DNA from: an uncultured Clostridium sp.
GTDB lineage: Bacteria > Bacillota > Clostridia > Clostridiales > Clostridiaceae
Direction: 5' to 3'
Assembly: GCF_934754925.1 (NCBI RefSeq)
Contig: NZ_CAKVJA010000002.1
Location: 124,001-188,000 of the forward strand
DNA length: 64,000 nt
Numbering within the stretch: the first letter of the stretch is position 1; each line of letters begins with the position of its first letter. Below are positions 9,030 through 18,244 of the stretch, piece by piece. The position numbers and the translations under genes were made by a program. The notes beneath the pieces are model-generated. The model saw only the letters and a list, made by a program, of their open reading frames with translations. It had not been told where the DNA came from and did no database searches.

Positions 9030-9485
9030 GTGATAAGAGATTCTAGCATTTAAAAAAGGTATACTAATACTAGGACATCAAAACACAATGAAGGTTTTAA
9101 CACCAGACTAGGATTGTCCTATAAATCACTTTATAGTTTTACTAGTCGTTAACGGTAGTGCGATACCGTGGGGCACCCGCCGAAGAATTCGATTCTCCCC
9201 ATCCTCGTCAACTTAAGTGAGACCCCAAATCTTTGATTTGGTTGGTCGAACTTACTCCTACGTCTAGTAGGAGTTTCCTTTTTACCAATAATCTTTGATT
9301 TGGTTGGTCGAACTTACTCCTACGTCTAGTAGGAGTTTCCTTTTTACCAGTAATCTTTGATTTGGTTGGTCGAACTTACTCCTACGTCTAGTAGGAGTTT
9401 CCTTTTTACCAATAATCTTTGATTTGGCTAGGTAAACTTACTCCTACGCCTAGTAAGAGTTTTATTTTACTTAAGTTCTGGCGCT
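9030..9485 (-). ncRNA. glmS ribozyme/riboswitch with expanded P1
   Basis: A self-cleaving ribozyme activated by glucosamine-6-phosphate in the glmS leader. Read on the minus strand it has the conserved 5' segment AGCGCCAGAAC (cleavage expected between A 9485 and G 9484), the core GTTGACGAGGATGGGG, the TTCGGCGG and GTGCCCCACGG segments, and the P3 arms ACGGTA / TACCGT followed by AACGAC. P1 is an 8-bp AACTTAAG / CTTAAGTT helix (9470-9477 with 9209-9216). Instead of a short loop, P1 encloses about 250 nt of tandem repeats. The 3' boundary near 9030 is approximate. Confidence 0.93.
9228..9469 (-). repeat. Four tandem 62-bp repeats inside ribozyme P1
   Basis: Units begin at 9228, 9290, 9352 and 9414, giving an exact 62-bp period. 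The first three are almost identical (I see one A/G difference); the fourth, nearest the ribozyme 5' end, is diverged and shorter. Each unit contains a small palindrome AAATC-TTT-GATTT and an 8-bp hairpin ACTCCTAC / GTAGGAGT with a 5-nt loop. Short TTGGT / ACCAA arms could close the unit. Confidence 0.9.
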
Positions 9486-9559
9486 TTTATGAAATTATTA
9501 TATGGTATTTTACTATAAAAATCACTTCCTTTACTGATTATTTAGTATACCACTATATC

Positions 9560-9587
9560 ATTTTATCATAAAAATAGAATTTGTCTA
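9560..9587 (-). promoter_or_regulatory. Candidate sigma-A promoter for the glmS transcript
   Basis: On the minus strand TAGACA (9587-9582), a 16-bp spacer and TAAAAT (9565-9560). This would start the RNA near 9553, leaving a leader of about 70 nt before the ribozyme cleavage site. It is a motif match only; spacing and -35 are imperfect. Confidence 0.4.
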
Positions 9588-9829
9588 TATCTAAACATAT
9601 AAATGGTATTTAATACTTAAATTGTAATATAAGGTAATATTATTATATGCAAAAATAAAATAAAGTAGATAAAAAGAATAAAAGTATGAATTTTGTATAG
9701 AGCTACAAATATAAGAATTTTTTGAAAAAATAATATTTTTATGGATAAGGTGTAAATGAAGTGTATAAATTCAGTAATATCTGTCAAAAATACTTAAGAG
9801 AATTTTAAAATCATAGGAGGTAATGTGAA

Positions 9830-10435
9830 GTGTCAAATTTAGAAATGAATAAAAGACCTATAGATGTTCCAAATAGTGCAAAAAAAGCAAGAAGAAATGG
9901 AAAGGTTCCAGGGGTATTATATGGTAAAAAAATTAATAACTTATTATTTGAAGTCGGAGAATTAGAGTTATGCCATGAAATAGGTATTAATGGAGAACAT
10001 GGTGTATTAGAATTTAATTTAGATGGAGAAACACATAAGGGATTAATAAAGGAAGTACAAAGGGATCCTGTTACTAATAAAATAATTCACTTAGATTTAG
10101 AAGAATTAAAAGGAAAGAATAAGATAGTTTCATCAGTTCCTATTCATTATATAGGAGAAGAGTATCTAAATAAAAAAGGAATTGTATTACAAAAGGAGAA
10201 AGATAGTGTAAAGGTAGAATGCTCAGTAGAAGCATTGCCTAAATATATTGAATTTAATATTGGAACAGGAAATGTTGGATCAGTTTATAAATTTGGTGAT
10301 TTAGAGGTTGCATCTGAAATATCGGTCTTAGATGATTTAAATTCTGTTATTGCTTCAGTAAGCTATGAACGTAAAACTGTTGAAGAAAATAATGAATTAG
10401 CTCAAGAAGAAGATTCAGAAGAAGTAGCAAAATAA
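9830..10435 (+). CDS. rplY: 50S ribosomal protein L25 / general stress protein Ctc
   Basis: A 201-residue two-domain TL5/Ctc-type L25 that binds 5S rRNA in the large subunit. The N-terminal beta-barrel has the usual A-K-K-A-R-R-N-G-K-V-P-G-V-L-Y-G start and the HLDL motif; a C-terminal beta domain and an acidic tail (EEDSEEVAK) follow. The long form is typical of Ctc, a stress protein in Bacillus. The GTG start is supported by AGGAGG 9 nt upstream. It diverges from glmS and ends in its own terminator. Confidence 0.93.
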   Translation: MSNLEMNKRPIDVPNSAKKARRNGKVPGVLYGKKINNLLFEVGELELCHEIGINGEHGVLEFNLDGETHKGLIKEVQRDPVTNKIIHLDLEELKGKNKIVSSVPIHYIGEEYLNKKGIVLQKEKDSVKVECSVEALPKYIEFNIGTGNVGSVYKFGDLEVASEISVLDDLNSVIASVSYERKTVEENNELAQEEDSEEVAK

Positions 10436-10450
10436 TAAAAAATAAACTAA

Positions 10451-10497
10451 AAATAATAGATATAGATAAATTTACCTATATCTATTATTTTTTTATT
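10451..10497 (+). terminator. Rho-independent terminator after rplY
   Basis: A 15-bp perfect inverted repeat (AAATAATAGATATAG / CTATATCTATTATTT) with a 10-nt loop, followed by a T-rich run. Confidence 0.85.
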
Positions 10498-10565
10498 TAA
10501 ATTTTTTTAAGTTTGGTATATAATAACTAAGGTATAGACTATTGAAAATTTTTAGGAGGGATAAT

Positions 10566-12293
10566 ATGGATTATAAAGAGAAATACAATGAGTGGTTAAA
10601 CTCAAAGGTAATATCAGAAACAATAAAAGATGAATTAAGAAGTATTAGTGATGAAAAGGAAATAGAAGATAGATTCTATAAAGAATTAGATTTTGGTACT
10701 GGTGGACTAAGAGGAGTAATTGGTGCTGGAACTAACAGAATGAATGTATATACAGTTTCAAAAGCAACACAAGGGTTTGCAAATTATTTAAATAAATCTT
10801 TTGAATCACCAAAGGTAGCTATTGCCTATGATTCAAGAAATATGTCAAAGGAATTTGCAGAAGCTGCAGCGTTAACTCTTTGTGCAAATAATATAAAAGT
10901 ATTTTTATTTGAAAGCTTAAGACCAACTCCAATGCTTTCATTTACATCTAGATATTTAAATTGTCAAGGTGGAATAGTAATAACTGCTTCACATAATCCA
11001 AAGATATATAATGGATATAAGGTTTATGATGAATTTGGTGGTCAAGTTACAGATGAAAAAGCAGGCATCATCATAGGAGAAGTTAATAGTATAGTAAACT
11101 ATGAAGATATAAAAACTATTTCATTAGAAGATGCTTTAAAAGACAATCTTTTAGAGTATATTGGAGAAGAAGTAGATAAAGCTTATATTGAAGAAGTTAA
11201 AGGGCTTACAATAAGAACTGAATTAGTAAAAGAAAAGGCTAAAGACTTAAAGGTTATATATACTCCAATACATGGAAGTGGAAATATGCCAGTAAGAAGA
11301 GTATTAGCTGAATTAGGATATGAAAATGTAGAAGTAGTTAAAGAACAAGAAATGCCAGATGGTAACTTCCCAACAGCTTCTTATCCAAACCCAGAAAATC
11401 CACAAGTTTTTGAGTTAGCTCTTGATATGGCTAAGACAAGCAATCCAGATATTATTTTTGGGACAGACCCAGACTGCGATAGAATTGGTGTTGTAGTAAA
11501 AGAAAATAGTGGAGAATATAAAGTTTTAACTGGTAACCAAACAGGACTTTTATTAACAGATTATATATTATCTTCACTTAAAGAAGAAGGAAAATTACCT
11601 TCAAATGGAGTTGTAATTAAGACTATAGTAACAACAGAGGGTGCTAGAGCAATAGCTAATTACTATGGTGTAGAAATAATGGATGTATTAACAGGATTTA
11701 AATACATTGGTGAAAAAATTAGACAATTCCAAGAAAATGGAGATAAGAAATATTTATTTGGATTTGAAGAAAGTTATGGTTATTTAGCAGGTGAATTTGT
11801 TAGAGATAAAGATGCTGTAATAGCTTCAATGTTAATAGCTGAAATGACTCTTTACTATAAAGAACAAGGTAAGAGCCTTTATGAAGCATTAATCGAACTT
11901 TACAATAGAATTGGATTCTTTAAGGAAGACTTAATTTCAATTGAATTACAAGGAAAAGAAGGACAAGAAAAGATAGGTAATTGTTTAGATTCTTTAAGAA
12001 GCACTGCGTTAACAGAAGTTGATGGAGTTAAGATTGCAACAAAGCTTGATTATAAGTTAAGCAAAGAAGAAAACTTAATTAACAATACAGAAAGTATTAT
12101 TAACTTACCTAAGTCTAATGTATTAAAATATATATTAGAAGATGGATCTTCATTTGTTGTTAGACCTTCAGGTACTGAACCAAAAATGAAAATTTACTCA
12201 GCTGTTAAGGGTGAAAGTTTAGTAGATGCTGAAGAAAAACTAGCAAAATTCAATGAAAAAGTTATGGAAATAATTAATGAAAAATTAGCATAA
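10566..12293 (+). CDS. pgcA: Phospho-sugar mutase (phosphoglucomutase/phosphomannomutase)
   Basis: A 575-residue enzyme that interconverts glucose-1-phosphate and glucose-6-phosphate, linking glycolysis with nucleotide-sugar and polysaccharide synthesis. It shows the active-site serine loop ITASHNPK (about 138-145), the metal loop DPDCDRIG (about 300), the sugar-specificity GFEESYGY loop and the C-terminal phosphate-binding PSGTEPK. Length matches the PgcA (YhxB) type of Firmicutes rather than GlmM. The start at 10566 follows an adjacent AGGAGG; the longer reading frame upstream overlaps that site. TATAAT at 10519-10524 may be its -10 element. Confidence 0.93.
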   Translation: MDYKEKYNEWLNSKVISETIKDELRSISDEKEIEDRFYKELDFGTGGLRGVIGAGTNRMNVYTVSKATQGFANYLNKSFESPKVAIAYDSRNMSKEFAEAAALTLCANNIKVFLFESLRPTPMLSFTSRYLNCQGGIVITASHNPKIYNGYKVYDEFGGQVTDEKAGIIIGEVNSIVNYEDIKTISLEDALKDNLLEYIGEEVDKAYIEEVKGLTIRTELVKEKAKDLKVIYTPIHGSGNMPVRRVLAELGYENVEVVKEQEMPDGNFPTASYPNPENPQVFELALDMAKTSNPDIIFGTDPDCDRIGVVVKENSGEYKVLTGNQTGLLLTDYILSSLKEEGKLPSNGVVIKTIVTTEGARAIANYYGVEIMDVLTGFKYIGEKIRQFQENGDKKYLFGFEESYGYLAGEFVRDKDAVIASMLIAEMTLYYKEQGKSLYEALIELYNRIGFFKEDLISIELQGKEGQEKIGNCLDSLRSTALTEVDGVKIATKLDYKLSKEENLINNTESIINLPKSNVLKYILEDGSSFVVRPSGTEPKMKIYSAVKGESLVDAEEKLAKFNEKVMEIINEKLA

Positions 12294-12299
12294 TACAAT

Positions 12300-12332
12300 A
12301 AAAAGCTATCGGGATACCGATAGCTTTTTATT
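12300..12332 (+). terminator. Rho-independent terminator after pgcA
   Basis: A 13-bp perfect stem AAAAAGCTATCGG / CCGATAGCTTTTT with a GATA loop and a T-run. Confidence 0.9.
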
Positions 12333-12411
12333 ATTTTAGCATTTAATTTGAAAGTTTTATGTTAATACTGTATTATGAATAATGAAATAATTTACTAAAG
12401 GAGTGTAACTT

Positions 12412-13503
12412 ATGGATTATAAGGTAAAAATTAAAGAAAGATTAGGTAAGTTATTATTTTTAGAAATGAATAAGGATGGTTTTAAAGAAAATATAGGAAT
12501 ACCATCATATGTGACTTTTAAAAATAAAGATTTATATTTACCAATAAGTTCTGAATATATTAGTTCTAATATAAATGATGAAATAAAAATTAAGAACCTT
12601 CCAATATATTATTTTATAGAAGGTATGTTTATTGCTATTGGAAGTGATGAAAATTTAAGGTTTAATGATGATTATGAACTTATATTAGATTATATAAAAG
12701 ATACTGAAACATGTATTAAATCACTTATAAGTAAGAGAATAGAAGAAAAAAGATATTTAGATGCATATCTTTTATTAAAAGGATATTATACATATTCTAA
12801 AGACCTAGAGGTTATGAAAAAAATACTACTTGTGGGAGAAACTATTAAGGAAGAGGAAAGTAGTTTTAAAGATATATTACTTGAAGATATAGATTATTGT
12901 ATATCAAATAAGTTAAAAATAGCTGAACCATATTTATATAAGGCTATTGTATTAAAAGATGAAGGAGATTTTAAAGGCGCTAAGGTTGCTATAAATGAGT
13001 ATTTTAACAATGGTGGAAAAGTAACGCCAGAAATTGAAATAATAAATAATGATATAAATAATATATCAGATTATGAAAAGGCTATAGAATTATTAGCTGA
13101 AGATCCAGCTAAAAGTATAGAAATATTACTTAGGCTAGGTGAAGAGTTTGAAGAGAATCCACTTATTTATTATTATTTAGGAATTGCTTTTAGAAAATTA
13201 GAGAATTATCATAAAGCTATTTATTATTTAAAAGAAAGTGTAAAAAGAGAAAGTGGAATACTTGAAGTTATAGTTGAGCTTGGATTAAATTATGCATGTA
13301 TTGGTGAATTTGAAGAAGCAATTAAATACTTCAAGAAAGCCTTTGAAGCATCAAGGGATGTTGAGATATGCACTAATATTATAATGTGTTATTTAAATCT
13401 TAATGATTTAGAAAATGCTAAATTGCATTTAGATATAGCAAAAAATCTAAATCCAGAAGATGAAATAGTTAAACAATTAGATACTATGATAAATAAGGGA
13501 TAA
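12412..13503 (+). CDS. Tetratricopeptide-repeat protein, function unknown
   Basis: A 363-residue soluble protein. Residues 1-90 are a non-repeat N-terminal domain with alternating beta-type sequence. From about residue 100 helical repeats begin, with clear TPRs at about 245-345 (for example NPLIYYYLGIAFRKLENYHKAIYYLKES). No signal peptide or membrane helix is seen. It starts with AAAGGAG and sits 15 bp before the TagA-like glycosyltransferase start, as first gene of the envelope-polymer run. A scaffold or regulatory role there is a guess from position. Confidence 0.75.
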   Translation: MDYKVKIKERLGKLLFLEMNKDGFKENIGIPSYVTFKNKDLYLPISSEYISSNINDEIKIKNLPIYYFIEGMFIAIGSDENLRFNDDYELILDYIKDTETCIKSLISKRIEEKRYLDAYLLLKGYYTYSKDLEVMKKILLVGETIKEEESSFKDILLEDIDYCISNKLKIAEPYLYKAIVLKDEGDFKGAKVAINEYFNNGGKVTPEIEIINNDINNISDYEKAIELLAEDPAKSIEILLRLGEEFEENPLIYYYLGIAFRKLENYHKAIYYLKESVKRESGILEVIVELGLNYACIGEFEEAIKYFKKAFEASRDVEICTNIIMCYLNLNDLENAKLHLDIAKNLNPEDEIVKQLDTMINKG

Positions 13504-13518
13504 TGAAGGATGAGTTAT

Positions 13519-14256
13519 ATGGAGAAAAAAGATAACTTTAAAAGTATAAATATATTAGGATATAAAATTTTCTCTGAAGATATAGAAAAGTGTTTAAGCA
13601 CAGTATTTTCTTACGATAAAGTTCATATAGTATCTGGCAATCCAGAAGTTCTATATACAGGATTAAATAATAAAGAGTTATTTGATAATTTTACGTCTGA
13701 AACTTCTTTAATAATACCTGATGGTGTTGGAACACAAATTAGTGGTAAAATTTTAAAAACTCCTGTACAAGAGAAAATTGCTGGAATTGAACTTATGAAA
13801 AAAATAATTGCTGAGTGTGAAAAGAAAGGGGAAGGAATTTATTTATTAGGAGCAAGTGAAGAGAATTTAAAGGATTGTGCTGCTAATATAATGAGAGACT
13901 ATCCTAAAATTAATATTGTTGGATATCATAATGGATTTTTTGATTTAGATAATCCAAAAGAAATATTAGAAGATATAAAAAGTAAAAAACCACTAGCATT
14001 ATTTGTTGCAATGGGATGTCCAAGACAAGAAAGATTTATTATAAAGTATATGGATCAGCTTCCATGTAAGATATATATGGGTGTTGGAGGAAGCTTTGAT
14101 GTAATTGCTGAAAAAGTAAATAGAGCTCCAAAGTGGATGATTAATATAGGGATGGAATGGGCTTATAGGGTTGCGAAAGAGCCGTGGAGAATTAAAAGAC
14201 TTGGAAGTATTCCTAAGTTTATATGGACTGTTGCAAAGAGTAGAGGTAATAAATAA
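13519..14256 (+). CDS. tagA: WecG/TagA/CpsF-family glycosyltransferase
   Basis: About 245 residues. The family transfers N-acetylmannosamine from UDP-ManNAc onto undecaprenyl-PP-GlcNAc, an early step of wall teichoic acid and related polymers at the inner membrane face. Visible signatures: GNPEVLY, PDGVG, the substrate-loop MGCPRQE, VGGSFDVIAEKVNRAP and the C-terminal EWAYRVAKEPWRIKR. The start at 13519 is preferred to the ATG at 13510 because GAAGGA directly abuts the latter. Its TAA overlaps the next ATG by 1 nt, so translation is probably coupled with murJ. Actual sugar specificity is not proven. Confidence 0.88.
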   Translation: MEKKDNFKSINILGYKIFSEDIEKCLSTVFSYDKVHIVSGNPEVLYTGLNNKELFDNFTSETSLIIPDGVGTQISGKILKTPVQEKIAGIELMKKIIAECEKKGEGIYLLGASEENLKDCAANIMRDYPKINIVGYHNGFFDLDNPKEILEDIKSKKPLALFVAMGCPRQERFIIKYMDQLPCKIYMGVGGSFDVIAEKVNRAPKWMINIGMEWAYRVAKEPWRIKRLGSIPKFIWTVAKSRGNK

Positions 14257-15791
14257 TGAAGGGCAATAAGATATTTAAAGCAGCCTTTTTAGTTATGATA
14301 ATTAGCATCTTAAGCAGATTTTTAGGATTGTTTAGAGATATGCTAGTTGGATATCAGTTTGGTGTAAGTATTTATACTGATGCATATAAAGCAGCGGTAT
14401 CTGTACCAGAAACTGTTTTTACTATTGTAGGTCTTGCGATATCCACAGTATTTATTCCAATGCTTAGTAAAGTTAAATATGAAAAGAATAAAGATGAAAT
14501 GTTTAAGTTTTCTAATAATATTATTTCTATATTATTAGTTGTTTCAATAATTACATTTGCTTTAGGATTTATATTTACAGACAAAATAGTTGCTTTTATG
14601 TTTAATGGATTTAATGAAGAAAAGTTTACTCTTACAGTTTTTTTAACAAGAATAACTTTATTTAATCTTTTATTTTTATCAATAAATGCATGCTATACTG
14701 CAATGCTACAAGTATGCGAGGATTTTATTGTTCCTTCAATTTTAGGGATGTTCTTTAATGCACCAATGATAATTTATTTATTATGCTTTAATGATATTAG
14801 TATTATTGGATTAACTATTGCAAATGTTATTGGAAACTTTTTAAGGGTTGCGGTTCAGATTCCTGTTTTATATAAGCATGGATATAGATTTAAATTATTT
14901 ATTAATCTTAAAGATGATAGAATAAAGAAAATATTAATATTAATTATACCTGTAATAATTGGTTCAGGTGCAAATTCATTAAATATGGTAGTTGATATGA
15001 AAGTTGCATCATCTTTAGGAGATGGAGCTGTTAGTGCTTTAGATTTTGCTCAAAAAATAATAGTTTTTGCCAATACTGCAATAACAACATCTATTGTATC
15101 TGTTATGTATCCCCTTATGGCAAATAAATTAAATGAAGGAGATAATGAAGGGTTTGCTATGTACTTAACAAAGTCAATTTCTACAATTGCTTTGTTGTTA
15201 GTACCTATTTCTATTGGATTTATATTATTAAATAAAGAAATTATAAGTGTTTTTTATGAAAGGGGTAAATTTAATGATGTAGCCGTGGGAATCACAGCAA
15301 GTGCATTTTTAGGTTATTCTTTAGTATTACCATTTACAGGAGTTAGAGATATTTTAAACTCGTCATTATTTTCGATGCAAAAAACTAAGGTGACAACAAT
15401 TAATGGAGTAATTGGAGTAGTTATAAATATTATTTTAAGTATTAGTTTAGCAAAAGTATTTGGAATATTTGGTGTAGCGATAGCTTCTACAATAGCATCG
15501 ATAATAACAGCAGTATTACTATTTATCTCTACTAGAAAATTTGTTGGAAGTTTTAATGTTATTCCTATGATAATAAAATTATTAAAAATATCATTATCAG
15601 CAATGTCAATGCTACTTGTACTTATATTGTTAAATAATATGATTAGTTTAAATAATTCAATATTAACTATTTTACTTAATGGGATAGTAGGAGCTATTAT
15701 TTATTTTGTAGCATGTAAAATATTAAGAATTGAAGAATTTAATGAAGCAATAGATATGATAAAAAGTAAATTATCTAAAAAAGAGATTTAG
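14256..15791 (+). CDS. murJ: MurJ/MviN-family lipid II flippase
   Basis: A 511-residue integral membrane protein of the MOP superfamily with about 14 hydrophobic helices. The N-terminus carries the MurJ hallmark S-R-F-L-G-L-F-R-D with conserved Arg in the first helix and loop. MurJ flips lipid II or related undecaprenyl-PP-linked precursors outward across the membrane. Located between a TagA-like and two glycosyltransferase genes, this copy could serve peptidoglycan or a secondary wall polymer; the sequence does not decide. It starts inside the preceding stop codon (TAATG). Confidence 0.9.
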   Translation: MKGNKIFKAAFLVMIISILSRFLGLFRDMLVGYQFGVSIYTDAYKAAVSVPETVFTIVGLAISTVFIPMLSKVKYEKNKDEMFKFSNNIISILLVVSIITFALGFIFTDKIVAFMFNGFNEEKFTLTVFLTRITLFNLLFLSINACYTAMLQVCEDFIVPSILGMFFNAPMIIYLLCFNDISIIGLTIANVIGNFLRVAVQIPVLYKHGYRFKLFINLKDDRIKKILILIIPVIIGSGANSLNMVVDMKVASSLGDGAVSALDFAQKIIVFANTAITTSIVSVMYPLMANKLNEGDNEGFAMYLTKSISTIALLLVPISIGFILLNKEIISVFYERGKFNDVAVGITASAFLGYSLVLPFTGVRDILNSSLFSMQKTKVTTINGVIGVVINIILSISLAKVFGIFGVAIASTIASIITAVLLFISTRKFVGSFNVIPMIIKLLKISLSAMSMLLVLILLNNMISLNNSILTILLNGIVGAIIYFVACKILRIEEFNEAIDMIKSKLSKKEI

Positions 15792-15800
15792 GAGGAAAAT

Positions 15801-17081
15801 ATGAAAATACTATTTATAGCATGCTATTCGCCATTAATTAATAATTCAGCATCTATTGAAACTTTACAATACTTAAATAATTTAGCTAAGATTGATGGAA
15901 ATGAAGTTCATCTTTTAACTGTAAATTTTCCTAAAAATTCAATTTATTATGATGAGTATATATTAAGTATGTTAGATAAAAAAGTTAAAATGCATATAAT
16001 TTCTGGTGGAAAAATATTTGAGAAAATAATGCCTAAGAAATCTCTTAATACACAAGTAACTAATGTAGCTAAAGGTAACAAAAGTTTCGTAAAAACCTTA
16101 CTTAAAAAGGGTAAATCTATTGTAGCTATACCGGATATGTATTTCAATTGGGCTAAGTCTGCAAGTAAATATGGTATTGAATTAGTAAAAAGAGAAAATT
16201 TTGATGTTATGTTTTCAATGCATGAGCCACCATCAAGCCATATTTGTGCTCTTAAGATTAAAGAAGAGTTTAGAGATTTACCATGGGTTACTTATTGGAG
16301 TGATCCATGGCTTAAAGATTCAACTAGAGCTAATATAAGTAAGGCAAGAAGAAAGTTCGAAGGTTCATTTGAAAAGAAAATTGTTGAGCTTAGTGATAGA
16401 TTTATTTTTGTAACTAAGGCTAATAGGGATGATTATGTAAGTTCATATAATATTCCTGTGGAAAAAACTTTCATAGTAACAAGAGGCTATGATGAAAAGC
16501 AATATAATGAAATTAAAAAAAGCGCTAAACCTAAGTTTATAAATAAAGATAAAGTTAATTTTGTTTATGCAGGAGAGATTTTCTCTAAACTTAGAGATGT
16601 TAATCCATTTATAGGAGCATTAAATAATATTAAAGAAAATAATATTGAGTTATATAATAAATTAAATGTTATGTTCTTTGGAAATATTGATGATGAGGGA
16701 ATTAAAAACAAATTAATAGAAGTAGACAATGTTAATGTTTCACCTAGAATTCCTTATGATGAAGCGTTAGGATACATGCTTAACAGTGAAGTGTTGTTGT
16801 TATTTGGAAATAAAAACTCAAAACAAATTCCAGCTAAAATTTATGATTATTTTGGAGCAGATGGTCTTATTTTTGTTATTCTTGGAGATGAAAATGATCC
16901 TATAAGGGATGTAGTAGAAAACAAGAAAAAATGTATTGTTGTAAATAATAATACTGATGAGATTATAAATGGAATTAATAAAATAGTTTCTATGCTTGAA
17001 AATAATGAAAAGTATGGACCTATTGAAGAATATAAATGGCAATATATTTCTAAAAAGCTTAACGATATTTTAAAGGGGTAA
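15801..17081 (+). CDS. Glycosyltransferase (GT-B fold, GT4-like)
   Basis: A 426-residue cytoplasmic GT-B protein. The N-terminal half has a Rossmann-like start (MKILFIACYSP) and the W-S-D-P-W segment often seen in these proteins; the C-terminal donor domain has the P-A-K-I-Y-D-Y-F-G-A motif near residues 344-353. The acceptor and donor sugar are unknown. AGGAGG precedes the ATG. It is tightly spaced with murJ (9 bp) and the next glycosyltransferase (5 bp), indicating an operon for envelope or capsule polymer synthesis. Confidence 0.8.
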   Translation: MKILFIACYSPLINNSASIETLQYLNNLAKIDGNEVHLLTVNFPKNSIYYDEYILSMLDKKVKMHIISGGKIFEKIMPKKSLNTQVTNVAKGNKSFVKTLLKKGKSIVAIPDMYFNWAKSASKYGIELVKRENFDVMFSMHEPPSSHICALKIKEEFRDLPWVTYWSDPWLKDSTRANISKARRKFEGSFEKKIVELSDRFIFVTKANRDDYVSSYNIPVEKTFIVTRGYDEKQYNEIKKSAKPKFINKDKVNFVYAGEIFSKLRDVNPFIGALNNIKENNIELYNKLNVMFFGNIDDEGIKNKLIEVDNVNVSPRIPYDEALGYMLNSEVLLLFGNKNSKQIPAKIYDYFGADGLIFVILGDENDPIRDVVENKKKCIVVNNNTDEIINGINKIVSMLENNEKYGPIEEYKWQYISKKLNDILKG

Positions 17082-17086
17082 TTATT

Positions 17087-18232
17087 ATGCATGTAATGTT
17101 TATACCTTCTTGGTATGATAATAACAGAAATAAAGTTCATGGTAGTTTTTTTAGAGAGCAAGCAACAAAACTTCAAGAAAGTGGAGTAAAGGTTACAGTT
17201 GCATATAATGAAATTTGGCCATTGACGTTAATGGGGAAAGTAAAAGAGAAAAGTGGTTTATATTTTAATATTGAAAAAGGACTAAGAACTTATAGATATA
17301 AAAATTATAATTTTGTACCTAAACATCCATTAATGTTTAATATTTTTGATAAAAGAATGGAAAAATTATATAAGGAAGTTGTAAAAAAGGAAGGAAAAGT
17401 TGATGTTATACATGCACAATCATCACTTTGGGGTGGAATAAGTGCGGCTTATGTAGCAAAAAAATATAATATTCCTTTAGTTATTACGGAACATTCTTCT
17501 GTAAAAAGAGGCCAATATGTTAGAGAAAGTTATTATAAGAGAATAGTTAATTCTTATAAAAGTGCAGATGCTATAATAGCAGTTGGAAATGGACTTAAAA
17601 AAGAAATAGAAGAATTAACAAATAGAAAAGATATAAAAGTTATAGGTAACTTAGTTGATTTATCTCTTTTTGATATAAGAAATATTAAAAAAGAAAGTGA
17701 TGAATTTATATTCTTTAGTGTTGCTTTTTTAGAGGGCGAAAAAGGATTTGATACTTTAATTAAAGCATTCTCAAAGAAATTTAAAAATGAAAGAGCAAGA
17801 TTAGTTATTGGTGGAGATGGAAGCCAAAGAGAATGGCTAGAAGGTATAGCTAAAAATGAAGGTATAGAAAATCAGGTGACGTTTACAGGAGCCTTATCTA
17901 GAGAAGAGGTAGCTGGGTGGATGAATAAGTGTGATGCTTTTGTTTTACCTTCAAGATACGAAACTTTTGGAGTAGTCTATATTGAAGCATTGGCTAGTGG
18001 TAAGCCTGTAATAGGGACTTTTAATGGTGGAGCAGAAGATATAGTAAATCAAGAGATTGGAATATTAGTTGAAATAGATAATGAAAGAGAACTAAGTGAT
18101 GCTATGGAGTATATAAGAAAAAATAATAAAGAGTATAATCCAGAGAAATTAAGAAATTATTGTACTGAAAAGTTTAGTGCTAATGTCATAATAAAAAAAA
18201 TAATAAATGTTTATAATGAAGTAATAAAATAA
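17087..18232 (+). CDS. Glycosyltransferase family 4 protein
   Basis: A 381-residue retaining GT4 enzyme. The N-terminal domain begins MHVMFIPSWYDN and has the HAQSSLWGGI loop; the donor domain has FVGG-like IGGDGSQ and the catalytic E-x7-E motif in RYETFGVVYIEALASGKP (about 287-304). It works in the cytoplasm on nucleotide-sugar donors. Neighbouring tagA and murJ suggest addition of a sugar to an undecaprenyl-linked wall or surface polymer. The specific linkage cannot be read from sequence. Confidence 0.88.
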   Translation: MHVMFIPSWYDNNRNKVHGSFFREQATKLQESGVKVTVAYNEIWPLTLMGKVKEKSGLYFNIEKGLRTYRYKNYNFVPKHPLMFNIFDKRMEKLYKEVVKKEGKVDVIHAQSSLWGGISAAYVAKKYNIPLVITEHSSVKRGQYVRESYYKRIVNSYKSADAIIAVGNGLKKEIEELTNRKDIKVIGNLVDLSLFDIRNIKKESDEFIFFSVAFLEGEKGFDTLIKAFSKKFKNERARLVIGGDGSQREWLEGIAKNEGIENQVTFTGALSREEVAGWMNKCDAFVLPSRYETFGVVYIEALASGKPVIGTFNGGAEDIVNQEIGILVEIDNERELSDAMEYIRKNNKEYNPEKLRNYCTEKFSANVIIKKIINVYNEVIK

Positions 18233-18244
18233 AGGGGTGTTAGA

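Noticed and set aside
9180..9200. tRNA T-arm-like GAATTCGATTC
   Set aside because: No acceptor stem, anticodon arm or CCA context is present. The segment belongs to the glmS ribozyme core.
9228..9469. CRISPR-like array in the 62-bp repeats
   Set aside because: Units are directly contiguous with an exact 62-bp period and no unique spacers, no cas genes are near, and the array is enclosed by the arms of the glmS ribozyme P1.
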